Shown: positions 27,110 through 35,642 of the stretch, one piece after another
Numbering within the stretch: position 1 is the first letter of the stretch
How the letters are laid out: each line of letters starts with the position of its first letter
Assembly (NCBI RefSeq): GCF_000332995.1
Contig: NZ_BANS01000015.1
Location: forward strand, 1-64,000
From: Gordonia amicalis NBRC 100051 = JCM 11271
GTDB lineage: Bacteria; Actinomycetota; Actinomycetes; Mycobacteriales; Mycobacteriaceae
Length of the DNA stretch: 64,000 bases
Reading direction: 5' to 3'
Program-made: the position numbers and the translations under genes
The notes under the pieces: model-generated
What the model saw: the letters and a program-made list of their open reading frames with translations, nothing else
What the model was told of the DNA's origin: nothing
The model's database searches: none

Positions 27110-27177
27110 AAACCCACCGTTGATCGCCAGATCCTCCACTCATGGGGGTGCTGGGTTTGGCGATCAATGGTGGGTTT
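27110..27177. terminator. 20-bp inverted repeat between fadD6 and a converging hydrolase
   Basis: AAACCCACCGTTGATCGCCA (27110-27129) pairs with the sequence at 27158-27177 with one mismatch, across a 28-nt loop. It fills the gap between two converging genes, with T-rich ends outside both arms, and probably ends both transcripts. Confidence 0.6.
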
Positions 27178-27185
27178 GTGCGTTG

Positions 27186-27872
27186 TCAGGACTGACGCAG
27201 CGCGGACAGGCGCTCACCGACGAAGTCGAGAGCGCTGCGTTGCCACAGCCCGACGTGGTCGAGCATCGCGTGATCCCCATCGGGAACGTTGATGTACTCG
27301 GCGTCGACGCCCTGGGCCGACAACTCGTCGATGCCCTTGTGGGTGCGCTTGGCGAACGTTCTCTCGTCGGCGTCGCCGTGGATCGCCACCACGCGGGCGC
27401 CGGGCTGGATGTGCCGCCAGTCGGCGTGCTGCCACCACGGGGCGAGGGCGAGGACGCCGATCACCCGACGGTCGGCGGCGAGCTGTGCGGCGACGCGGCC
27501 GCCCATCGAATGCCCGATCGTCACCACCGGGACGCCCGGGTGGCGGCGGCACATCTCGTCGAGCGCGGCTCGCGCGGGCAGCATCGGGCTGTTGTCCTCG
27601 CCGTTCCACCCGTAGACGCGGTACCGCACCTGATGCACACGCACCGACCGTCCGTAGCGAAGCCTCAGCGACCACGTGAACGGATACATGCGCAGTGCCG
27701 ACCCCTGCCACGCGGAGAACGGCTTGCGGCTGTCGTCGGTGCCACCGGGCAGCACCAGGACGATGAGGCCGGCCGAGTCACGGCGGGCGAACATGCCGGG
27801 GGAGAGCAGGGCGGGCCGAAACAGGCCGGGTCGACCGGGGTTCTTCATGGTCTGGTTGGCCTCCAACGGCAC
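27186..27872 (-). CDS. Alpha/beta hydrolase
   Basis: Predicted 228-residue serine hydrolase. After an N-terminal stretch of about 35 residues come LIVLVLPGGTDDSR (oxyanion region), the nucleophile elbow TIGHSMGGR (Ser near 120), and a final His in PDGDHAMLDHV near 205; an Asp in IHGDADERTF is the likely acid. No signal peptide is obvious. It converges on fadD6 and is divergent from pgm. Substrate unknown; esterase or lipase relatives are likely. Confidence 0.75.
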   Translation of the reverse strand: MPLEANQTMKNPGRPGLFRPALLSPGMFARRDSAGLIVLVLPGGTDDSRKPFSAWQGSALRMYPFTWSLRLRYGRSVRVHQVRYRVYGWNGEDNSPMLPARAALDEMCRRHPGVPVVTIGHSMGGRVAAQLAADRRVIGVLALAPWWQHADWRHIQPGARVVAIHGDADERTFAKRTHKGIDELSAQGVDAEYINVPDGDHAMLDHVGLWQRSALDFVGERLSALRQS

Positions 27873-27992
27873 GTCGACGATCGTTCCACCCTAGCGATTC
27901 GATTCCGGGCGGAATATGGACCGGTCTCGTGAGTCTCGCTAATCGGCATCGTCGGGCAGGCGGATTCCGCGCAGAGTGGCAGAATCGCAAAT

Positions 27993-29636
27993 ATGGCGCA
28001 TTCCCGAGCTGGAACATTGGCCCTGCCCGAAGACCTCGTCGATGTGGAGGCACTCGAGCGTGCCTATTACGAGAACGTCCCCGATCCGTCGGACCCGTTG
28101 CAGCAGGTGGTGTTCGGGACCTCTGGTCATCGGGGTTCGAGTTTCGACACCGCATTCAACGAAGCGCATATTCTCGCGACGACCCAGGCGATCGTCGAAT
28201 ACCGGCGAGGTGCCGGAATCACGGGTCCGCTGTTCATCGGTTTCGATACCCACGCTTTGTCGATTCCGGCGTGGCGGACCGCGCTGGAGGTTCTCGCCGC
28301 CAACGAGGTGTCCGTGTACACCGCCGAAGACGACTCGTTCACACCTACTCCAGCGGTCAGCCGCGCCATCCTGACGTTCAACAAGGAGAACCCCGGAGTG
28401 CTCTCCGACGGGATCGTGGTGACCCCGTCGCACAACCCGCCCCGCGACGGCGGATTCAAGTACAACCCGCCGACCGGCGGACCGGCCGACACCACGATCA
28501 CGTCGGTCATCGCGGCACGCGCGAACGAACTGCTCGCGTCGCGCCTCGACGGGGTCAAGCGCATCCCGTTCGAGCGTGCCCGCGCGAGCGAGCACGTGAC
28601 GGACTACTCGTACCTGCTCGGCTACATCGAGGGCATCGGCGACGTCGTCGACATGAAGGCCATCCGCGACGCCGACATCCACATCGGCGCCGACCCGCTC
28701 GGCGGGGCGTCGGTCGGGTACTGGGCCCACCTCGGTCTGCGCTACAACCTGGAACACCTCACCGTCGTCAACCCCACCGTCGACCCGACGTTCTCGTTCA
28801 TGACGCTCGACACCGACGGCAAGATCCGGATGGATTGCTCGTCGGCGAACGCGATGGCATCGCTCATCTCCGCGCGCGACTCTTTCGACATCGCCACCGG
28901 CAACGACGCCGACTCCGACCGCCACGGAATCGTCACGCCCGACGCCGGCCTGATGAATCCGAACCACTACCTCGCGGTCGCCATCGACTACCTGTTCACG
29001 CATCGCCCGCAGTGGTCGGCGCAGGCCGCGGTCGGCAAGACGCTGGTGTCGTCGTCGCTGATCGACCGGGTGGTCGCCGGAATAGGACGGCCGCTCCTGG
29101 AGGTGCCGGTCGGCTTCAAGTGGTTCGTCGACGGGCTGCTGTCCGGCCGCGTCGCCTTCGGCGGCGAGGAGAGCGCCGGGGCGTCGTTCCTGATGTTCGA
29201 CGGCACCCCGTGGTCGACGGACAAGGACGGCATCATCATGGCGCTGCTCGCCTCCGAGATCCTGGCCGTCACCGGCAAGACGCCGTCGCAGCGGTACGCC
29301 GAACTCGCCGAAGAGTACGGGGAGACCTCCTACGCCCGCATCGACGCACCGGCCTCGCGCGAGCAGAAGGCGGTGCTGTCGAAGCTCTCGCCCGAGCAGG
29401 TGAAGGCCACCGAACTCGCCGGTGAACCGATCTCCGCGATCATGACCACCGCACCCGGAAACGGGGCGGCCATCGGTGGCCTGAAGGTGACCACCGAGAA
29501 CGCGTGGTTCGCCGCGCGGCCGTCGGGAACCGAGGACGTCTACAAGATCTACGCCGAATCCTTCAAAGGCCCTGAGCATCTCGCGCAGGTCCAGAAGGAG
29601 GCGCAGCAGGTCGTCGACGCCGCACTCGGGAGCTGA
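27993..29636 (+). CDS. pgm: Phosphoglucomutase (alpha-D-glucose-phosphate specific)
   Basis: Predicted 547-residue Pgm that interconverts glucose-1-phosphate and glucose-6-phosphate for glycogen, trehalose and cell-wall sugars. Phosphate-carrying serine lies in [12 protein letters not shown] (about 141-152), an entry motif [11 protein letters not shown] at about 39-49, the Mg loop in [10 protein letters not shown] (about 302-311), sugar loop GGEESAG (about 389) and phosphate-binding [10 protein letters not shown] near the C-terminus. All domains are intact. Its stop is immediately followed by the stop of the convergent VIT gene. Confidence 0.92.
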   Translation: MAHSRAGTLALPEDLVDVEALERAYYENVPDPSDPLQQVVFGTSGHRGSSFDTAFNEAHILATTQAIVEYRRGAGITGPLFIGFDTHALSIPAWRTALEVLAANEVSVYTAEDDSFTPTPAVSRAILTFNKENPGVLSDGIVVTPSHNPPRDGGFKYNPPTGGPADTTITSVIAARANELLASRLDGVKRIPFERARASEHVTDYSYLLGYIEGIGDVVDMKAIRDADIHIGADPLGGASVGYWAHLGLRYNLEHLTVVNPTVDPTFSFMTLDTDGKIRMDCSSANAMASLISARDSFDIATGNDADSDRHGIVTPDAGLMNPNHYLAVAIDYLFTHRPQWSAQAAVGKTLVSSSLIDRVVAGIGRPLLEVPVGFKWFVDGLLSGRVAFGGEESAGASFLMFDGTPWSTDKDGIIMALLASEILAVTGKTPSQRYAELAEEYGETSYARIDAPASREQKAVLSKLSPEQVKATELAGEPISAIMTTAPGNGAAIGGLKVTTENAWFAARPSGTEDVYKIYAESFKGPEHLAQVQKEAQQVVDAALGS

Positions 29637-30361
29637 TCAGCCGCCCGCGGGGACGCCGATCGCCAGGCCCACCAGGTAGGTGGCGCCGGCGGCGACGACC
29701 CCGAAGCACAGCTGCCGCAGCGCGCCCCGCACGATCGGATGACGGGTCACGTAGGCGGCGACGCCACCGGCGATGAGGAGTCCGACGGCACCCACCGACA
29801 GGCCGAGGATCAGCGACGAGAAGCCGAGCAGGTAGGGGATGAGCGGCACGATGCCGCCGATCGCGAACATGATGAACGAGGAGACCGCGGCCACCCACGG
29901 GGACGGCTTGTCCGAGGGGCGACGCCCAATTCGTGGATGATGTGAACGTTGACGGCGCCGTCGGGGTCTGCGTGGATCTCGTTCGCCGCGGTGGTCGCGG
30001 TCGACTCGGTCATCCCCATGTCGGTGAGCATGTCGATGAGTTCGTCGAGCTCGCCGCGCGGGTTCTTCTCGATCTCGTTGCGCTCGACAGCGACCTCGGC
30101 GTCGAGCTGCTCGTTCTGCGTCGAGACCGAGGTGAACTCGCCGAGAGCCATCGAGAACGCGCCCGCGATCAGGCCCGCGACACCCGACAACACGATGGTG
30201 TGTGCGCTCGCACCGGCGCCACCGACACCGGCGACGAGGCTGATGTTGGTGACCAGCCCGTCCATCGCCCCGAAGGTCGCGGCTCGCACACGGCCACCAG
30301 ACACGTCCGCGTGCTCATGGCTGATCGGGTTCATGTCCTCGTCGAGCTCTCTGTCCGTCAC
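29637..30361 (-). pseudogene. VIT/CCC1-family iron-manganese transporter with frameshift
   Basis: The first part (from GTG 30361 or ATG 30334) codes GRVRAATFGAMDGLVTNISLVAGV and a charged membrane-interface domain typical of bacterial VIT proteins. At about 29919 the frame breaks; the second part continues in another frame as DKPSPWVAAVSSFIMFAIGGIVPL and two further helices to the TGA at 29637. Inserting one base after 29919 (GTCGAC in place of GTCGC, read on the minus strand) restores GVDPSDKPSPW and one ORF of about 240 residues. Either a true pseudogene or a sequencing error in a G/C run. Confidence 0.8.
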
Positions 30362-30453
30362 CCGCCGAGCGTAACGACGCACGTTCCGGGCCGCTCGACG
30401 ACCTGGGGCATACACTCAGCGACTTATCAGTGCGGCGCGGATATTGTCGTAAC

Positions 30454-31200
30454 GTGAGCGAAAAGCGTAAGTCGGGAGCCTCCGTGCCCCGCGCCACCAA
30501 GTCGAAGTATCAGCCGAGCGCGCCGTCGAGCACGATGACCTACGTCCTCGGTGGGATCGCGGTCCTGGTGATCGCGGGTCTGGTCATCGGCGGCATCTGG
30601 TGGAGTGGCCGCGACAAGGGCACTGCGGACCAGTCCGCGCTCGCGTCGAGCTCGACGATGATCGTCGGACCGGAGAACGCACCGCTGATCGATCTGTTCG
30701 AGGATCCGCTGTGTCCGGTGTGCAAGCTCTTCGAGCAGCAGTCGGGGCCTGCGATCACCGCCGCGGTCACCGAGGGCAAGCTGCGCGTGCGCTATCACAC
30801 GCTCAACTTCCTGAACTCCAGATCGGCGACGGGCGACTACAGCTCGCGGGCCGCGGGTGCCCTCACGTGTGTGGCGCAAGAGCAGAACACCGACCTGTTC
30901 CTCCGGTTCCACAGCGCGCTGTTCGGCGCCCAGCCGGCCGAGGACGGCACCGGCAACATCACCAGTCCGGAACTCGCCCGCCTCGCGACGGCGCAGGGTG
31001 CGACCCCCGCCACCGCGACGTGCATCACGAACAACGAGAAGGTCGCGCAGGCGGAGGCGAACGCCACGAAGTCGACCGACGAACTGAAGAAGGCCGCCGG
31101 CCAGGTGGGCACCCCAAGCGTTCTGCACGAGGGCAAGCCCGTCGAGAACCTGCTCGACGGCACCGGCTGGCTCGACGGAATCCTGGCCGGCAAGTCCTGA
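30454..31200 (+). CDS. Membrane-anchored DsbA-like thiol oxidoreductase
   Basis: Predicted 248-residue protein: basic N-terminus, one membrane helix (about 29-49), then an extracytoplasmic thioredoxin fold with active site CPVC (DPLCPVCKLFE, about residues 84-94) and the cis-Pro loop in VGTPSVLHEG near 221. It likely forms or repairs disulfides of exported proteins. Two more cysteines (ALTCVAQ, ATCITNN) may pair structurally. The GTG at 30454 is chosen since MSEKRKSGA is a usual opening; the open frame begins 24 bp earlier. Confidence 0.82.
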   Translation: MSEKRKSGASVPRATKSKYQPSAPSSTMTYVLGGIAVLVIAGLVIGGIWWSGRDKGTADQSALASSSTMIVGPENAPLIDLFEDPLCPVCKLFEQQSGPAITAAVTEGKLRVRYHTLNFLNSRSATGDYSSRAAGALTCVAQEQNTDLFLRFHSALFGAQPAEDGTGNITSPELARLATAQGATPATATCITNNEKVAQAEANATKSTDELKKAAGQVGTPSVLHEGKPVENLLDGTGWLDGILAGKS

Positions 31201-31311
31201 TCCGGGAGGGACCGGGCCCTGCATCGGGCCCGGTTCCTGCGGATTTGGTCGCCGTCATGGCAGTGGTGTAACTTTCCTAGTGCCCTTGAACAGGGCGGAA
31301 CAACAAAATAC

Positions 31312-31384
31312 GGGGCTATGGCGCAGCTGGTAGCGCACCACACTGGCAGTGTGGGGGTCAGGGGTTCGAGTCCCCTTAGCTCCA
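31312..31384 (+). tRNA. tRNA-Ala (anticodon GGC)
   Basis: A 73-nt cloverleaf: acceptor GGGGCTA with TAGCTCC, anticodon stem CCACA/TGTGG around loop CTGGCAG (anticodon GGC), T-arm AGGGG-TTCGAGT-CCCCT, discriminator A. CCA is not encoded. The gene stands alone and marks the left edge of a more accessory-looking region. Confidence 0.95.
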
Positions 31385-31388
31385 CTGA

Positions 31389-31426
31389 AAGAAGCCCGCT
31401 TCGACTCTGGTCGGAGCGGGCTTCTT
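31389..31426 (+). terminator. Terminator after tRNA-Ala
   Basis: A 17-bp stem with one G-T pair (AAGAAGCCCGCTTCGAC at 31389-31405 with GTCGGAGCGGGCTTCTT at 31410-31426) and a TCTG loop, ending in T residues. Confidence 0.85.
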
Positions 31427-31676
31427 CGTTCCTCGGGATCATCCCCGACGGCCCCAGGGCAGATGGATCTCGGGTGCCACTCCCAGTCGGTGCGAATGTG
31501 TGGAGCCCTGGTCGTGCCGAAGAGGAGGTCGGTGGCACCGTTCGGCGGACGTGGACCGTTCGCGCCATTAGTCTCGGACCATGGCTTGATCGGCGGCAAA
31601 CCGCAGGAGCGACGTCATGTGTGCGTCCTCCGACGATCCGCGCACGCTGAGCCGGGCCCGACGGAATGGTTCAGCG

Positions 31677-32816
31677 ATGACTTCTGAGATCGACGAGATG
31701 ACCGAGCTGGCCTACGAGGGTGGCGAGGCCCCGCTGACGACCACCCCGATGGTCGGGACGCCGGCCAGGGACTATCCGCGCACCGTGCGTCCCGACACCG
31801 AGCGGGTCGCCGACGGCGAGATCCGGGTGACCATCCTGGGGAGCGGCGATCCGTTCGTCAAGCGGGCGCAAGCATCGGCGTCGGTGCTGATCGAGGTCGG
31901 TAACGAACAGCGAGACTTCTTCTTCTTCGATCTGGGGTCGGGGGCGCTGGCCAACTTCAACGGCCTGCAGCTACCCGTGACGGCCACCACGAAGGTCTTC
32001 CTCAGCCACCTGCACGCCGACCATGTCGGCGACATGCCGACCTTGGTGTGGAGCCTGGCCAAGGCCGGGCGTCGCGACCCGGTCGAGGTGTGGGGTCCCG
32101 GCGGTGAGCGCCCCGAGCTCGGTACGCGCGCCTACACGCAACACCTCGAGGCGGCACATGCGTGGGACATGGAGTCCCTGTGCGGGCACCCCGGCCAGTC
32201 CGGAGCACGCACCGAGGTCACCGAAGTCCCCTTCGCCACGACGAGCACGGTCTATGAGCGCAACGGTGTGCGCATCTCCTCGTTCCCGGTCATCCACATC
32301 CTCAACGGCGCAGTCGGCTACCGTCTCGACTACGCCGGGCTGTGCGTGGTCTTCTCCGGTGACACGCGGCCCAGCCACACCCTCGTGGATGCCTGCGACG
32401 GTGCGGACCTACTCATCCACGAGACATTTCCTTCGCCGGGCATCTATGCCAGGAAGGCCGGTGTCCCACCGGAATTCGCCGAGAAGATCGTCAACGGTGC
32501 CCACACCAGCCCGACCGCTGCGGGCAAGGTGTTCCGGCGGGTAGGTGCCCGCATGTCGGTGATGTGGCACCTGGACGTGGACCACGAGACGGTCGGGCCG
32601 GCGTTCGCCGACATGCGCACCCAGTACGAGGGACCCGTGACGATAGCGCAGGACCTGACGACGTTCACCATCACCCGGGACTGCGTCGTCACCCGGCAGG
32701 CGATGATCGACCCGTCCGCCTGGCCGGTCGTCGGCCCCACCGGAGTGACCGGTCCGCCGATGGCCGCACCCAAGCCGCCTCCGGCCTGGTGGGCCGACGC
32801 CCTGATCACCGACTGA
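31677..32816 (+). CDS. MBL-fold metallo-hydrolase, GntH-like
   Basis: Predicted 379-residue metallo-hydrolase. The metal motif is LSHLHADHVGD (about residues 109-119), with further ligands likely in FPVIHILNG, FSGDTRPSHT and the late WHLDVDHET. The whole pattern (GSGDPFVKRAQASASVLIEVG, FFFFDLGSG) resembles the family named after GntH, of guanitoxin clusters; most actinobacterial members are not in such clusters and their substrate is unknown. RNase Z-like folds are the wider group. It precedes the TetR and oxidase genes. The ATG at 31677 has a weak ribosome site. Confidence 0.75.
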   Translation: MTSEIDEMTELAYEGGEAPLTTTPMVGTPARDYPRTVRPDTERVADGEIRVTILGSGDPFVKRAQASASVLIEVGNEQRDFFFFDLGSGALANFNGLQLPVTATTKVFLSHLHADHVGDMPTLVWSLAKAGRRDPVEVWGPGGERPELGTRAYTQHLEAAHAWDMESLCGHPGQSGARTEVTEVPFATTSTVYERNGVRISSFPVIHILNGAVGYRLDYAGLCVVFSGDTRPSHTLVDACDGADLLIHETFPSPGIYARKAGVPPEFAEKIVNGAHTSPTAAGKVFRRVGARMSVMWHLDVDHETVGPAFADMRTQYEGPVTIAQDLTTFTITRDCVVTRQAMIDPSAWPVVGPTGVTGPPMAAPKPPPAWWADALITD

Positions 32817-32849
32817 GATACGGACTTCGTCGCGGCGAGCGTTTCGGCG

Positions 32850-33452
32850 TCATGAGAGAAGCGCCGCCAACGCATGTTGCACGTCGTCGGGACTGATGGC
32901 CGGGAGGCCGTCGTGCCCGTGGATGTAACCGATCCCGGCGTACACCAGCAGGCTCGCCAGCATGCGTGTCTGTCCGGGACCCATGCCGAGTTCCGTCAGG
33001 GTGGCCTCGGCTGCGGCGAAGATCTCGCTGTCGATGTCACGCACCGTCTCGGCAATGCGCTCGTTGGTGCGTGCCCGGTCCCGGATGGCTCGTTCGACCG
33101 TGAGGTGGTCGCTGCTGACCAGCATCGTGGACAACGCGGTGAGTCGAGCGTCGGGTGTCATCTCGGCCAGGGAATTCAGTTCGATGACCCGCTGACGGTT
33201 CATGTCCTTCCAGCGCATCGCCATCGCCTCCCACAGGCCGTCGAGATCCGTGAAGTGCCAGTAGAAACTTCCCTTGGTGACGCCGAGCGTCTCGCACAAC
33301 CGGGCGATGGTGACACCCCGCGGGCCGCCGGTCGAGGTGAGCAGTTCCAGTGCTGCGTCGACCCAGTCGGTGGCGCCCAGACGGTGGGAGCTCAGACGGT
33401 GGCCGCCTGGTCTGGGGGCACCCGGTTGGTCGGCGCTGCGCGAGTGGGTCAT
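32850..33452 (-). CDS. TetR-family regulator divergent from multicopper oxidase
   Basis: Predicted 200-residue TetR protein. The helix-turn-helix is GVTIARLCETLGVTKGSFYWHF (split about 45-67), after an unusually long N-terminal arm of about 25 residues. The C-terminal domain is all-helical and not assignable. It is divergent from the oxidase gene, and a 31-bp perfect palindrome lies between the two starts, so it probably represses itself and the oxidase. Confidence 0.8.
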   Translation of the reverse strand: MTHSRSADQPGAPRPGGHRLSSHRLGATDWVDAALELLTSTGGPRGVTIARLCETLGVTKGSFYWHFTDLDGLWEAMAMRWKDMNRQRVIELNSLAEMTPDARLTALSTMLVSSDHLTVERAIRDRARTNERIAETVRDIDSEIFAAAEATLTELGMGPGQTRMLASLLVYAGIGYIHGHDGLPAISPDDVQHALAALLS

Positions 33453-33558
33453 CTTCCGATCTTGCCTCCCGGGGCGGGTGATCCGTCGAAGGTCAGACCT
33501 TATCTGGCCTCTACCAGGTCCGATGAGGCCGAGATCGATGGTGGTGTTGCCGTCCCCG

Positions 33559-33589
33559 CAGGGCACCATACCGATGGTATGGTGCCCTG
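33559..33589. promoter_or_regulatory. 31-bp perfect palindrome, probable TetR operator
   Basis: CAGGGCACCATACC (33559-33572) and GGTATGGTGCCCTG (33576-33589) are exact inverted arms around GAT, 39 bp upstream of the oxidase ATG and 107 bp upstream of the divergent TetR gene. Confidence 0.7.
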
Positions 33590-33627
33590 GCGTAGTGGTG
33601 GCGCCGGGTGAAGGGGGCCGAGTGGGC

Positions 33628-35487
33628 ATGGGTGTCAATCGACGGAAGTTCCTGATGGGCACCGCTGCAGCGGCCGCGTCCGGGGTGGTGGGCGGTCGCC
33701 TCGGCACAGCCTCGTCGGGCGCCGCGCCCGTGCCTGACATCAAGCTGCCGACCATCTTCCACTCGCCGGAGATGACCGCCTACGTCGACGACCTTCCCGT
33801 GCCGAGCGTCATCACCTCATCGCCGTCGCAGCCGATCGAGATCGTCGCCCGCACCACCAGCAGCCGGTTCCATCGCGACCAGCCGAAGGTGCCGACTATG
33901 GCCTACAACGACGAGTCCTATCTGGGGCCCACCATCGAGGCCCATGTCGGCGAGCAGACGACAGTGCACTACCGCAGCGAACTCGGCAAGCACATCTTCG
34001 CGGCGGATCTGGACACGTCTTTGCATGGCGTCGCCGAGCGGTACCGCGACGAGCCGGTCACCTCGATGCATCTCCACGGCGGTGCCACCCCACCGGAATT
34101 CGACGGCAACCCGGAACGGCTGATGTTGCCGCATCACGGCACGGCGCTGTTCGAATTCCCCAATCGTCAAGAGGCCGGGCATCTCTGGTACCACGACCAT
34201 GCGATGGCGATCACGCGTGCCAACGTGTACGCGGGGCTGGCCGGGATGTATTTCCTACGTGACGACCACGACACCGGTACGCCCCAGAATCCACTCGGGC
34301 TCCCCGCGGGCGAGTACGAGATCCCACTGATCCTGCAGGAGAAGATCTTCCGCCCCGACGGGCATCAGTCACTGCGCTCGACGCCGGTGGTCCCGCAGGG
34401 GATGTGGGAGGGAGGCGCGGTCGGCGACCGCGGGCTGGTCAACGGCAAGGTGTGGCCGAAGATGACGGTGGCTCGTGGGCTGTACCGTTTCCGGCTGATC
34501 AACGCGGCGTCGTTCTCGGTGTGGAACCTCTTCTTCTCCAACCGCATGCGCTTCTGGGTCATCGGCAACGAGGGCGGCCTGCTCAACGCTCCGGTCGCGA
34601 CCCGTTCGTTCCAGGCGGCGCCCGGCGAGCGCTTCGATCTACTGGTCGACTTCGGTTCGCTCGCACCAGGAGAGACCGTCGACCTCTGCAACGACCTCGC
34701 GCCGCCATTCCAGGCGGCGATTCTGGGTGAGGTCGCCATGCCGCGGTTCTGCCGGTTCATCGCAGGTGCCGACCGCGGTCACCGGGGCGGTGTGCCACAC
34801 CGCCTTCGAGGTGGACCGGGACAACCGAATCGCATACCGGCCGTCGCCACCCCGCAGCGGGTGCGGCGGGTGAGTGTTTCGCAGCCCTACGCGCTGCGCG
34901 TCCCGCCGGCCATCATGTCGCTGAACAATCTGCGCTACTCCGATCCGCAGATCGAGAAGCCGCGCGCCGGTACCACCGAGCGATGGGACATCATCAACAT
35001 CACGCCGGATCCTCACCCGGTGCACCTGCATCTGGTGATGTTCCGTGTACTCGGAAGGCGTCCACTGCGGACCGTCGAGTACCAGGCGGCCCATCCGCAA
35101 CCGCCGCTCGGAACCCGATGGGCACCCGATCCGAGCGATTTCTACGCGGGACCGATGCGCGGCCCGGCGGCCTGGGAGGCGGGCTGGAAGGACACTGTGC
35201 ACGCCACCGGTGGGCACGTGACGTCGATCGTCGTCCGCTTCCCGACGGCCGACGAACTGGGATTCGACCCCGACGCGATCTTCTCCTCCGATCCGACGCA
35301 GTCCTGGACACGCCCGTCACTCGGCCAGGAGGCCGACCGGCCGGCACCATCTGCGCACCACAACCACGCCGGTGCGACGCCGGCGCACGGAATGGTCACC
35401 AAGGATCTGCAGGGTTACGTCTGGCACTGCCACATCCTCGACCACGAGGACCACGACATGATGTTGCGTTACAGGGTGGTGCCGTGA
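33628..35487 (+). CDS. Tat-exported multicopper oxidase (CotA/laccase-like)
   Basis: Predicted 619-residue oxidase. A twin-arginine signal NRRKFLMG opens the protein, so it is folded and loaded with copper before export. All four copper motifs are present: MHLHGG (about 150), WYHDHAM (about 190), HPVHLHL (about 463) and the C-terminal HCHILDHEDHDM (about 603) with type-1 copper ligands. It should oxidise phenols, bilirubin-like compounds or metal ions with O2. ATG at 33628 is used; GTG at 33622 is also possible. Confidence 0.88.
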   Translation: MGVNRRKFLMGTAAAAASGVVGGRLGTASSGAAPVPDIKLPTIFHSPEMTAYVDDLPVPSVITSSPSQPIEIVARTTSSRFHRDQPKVPTMAYNDESYLGPTIEAHVGEQTTVHYRSELGKHIFAADLDTSLHGVAERYRDEPVTSMHLHGGATPPEFDGNPERLMLPHHGTALFEFPNRQEAGHLWYHDHAMAITRANVYAGLAGMYFLRDDHDTGTPQNPLGLPAGEYEIPLILQEKIFRPDGHQSLRSTPVVPQGMWEGGAVGDRGLVNGKVWPKMTVARGLYRFRLINAASFSVWNLFFSNRMRFWVIGNEGGLLNAPVATRSFQAAPGERFDLLVDFGSLAPGETVDLCNDLAPPFQAAILGEVAMPRFCRFIAGADRGHRGGVPHRLRGGPGQPNRIPAVATPQRVRRVSVSQPYALRVPPAIMSLNNLRYSDPQIEKPRAGTTERWDIINITPDPHPVHLHLVMFRVLGRRPLRTVEYQAAHPQPPLGTRWAPDPSDFYAGPMRGPAAWEAGWKDTVHATGGHVTSIVVRFPTADELGFDPDAIFSSDPTQSWTRPSLGQEADRPAPSAHHNHAGATPAHGMVTKDLQGYVWHCHILDHEDHDMMLRYRVVP

Positions 35488-35606
35488 CATAGGTCGGGTT
35501 CCGGACTCGTTCGGTTGTTCGATCATCTCCTCAGCCGGGATCTACGACTGAAATGCCAAGTGCTGCAGCGGAAACGGACTCGTGAAAATGGAGTATCGCG
35601 CGTTCG

Positions 35607-35632
35607 GCGACGCCGGGACCACCCGGCGTCGC
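35607..35632. terminator. Hairpin between converging oxidase and antiporter genes
   Basis: GCGACGCCGGG (35607-35617) pairs perfectly with CCCGGCGTCGC (35622-35632) around ACCA. There is no clear T tract. Confidence 0.55.
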
Positions 35633-35642
35633 GCCGTGCCGA

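Noticed and set aside
27939-29579. 546-codon open frame antisense to pgm
   Set aside because: It is a compositional shadow: no motif, no ribosome site, and the plus-strand Pgm is intact.
34740-34860. Possible frameshift inside the multicopper oxidase, since another frame reads protein-like
   Set aside because: The annotated frame keeps the VPxRLRGGxGQP pattern found in this oxidase group, so it is intact.
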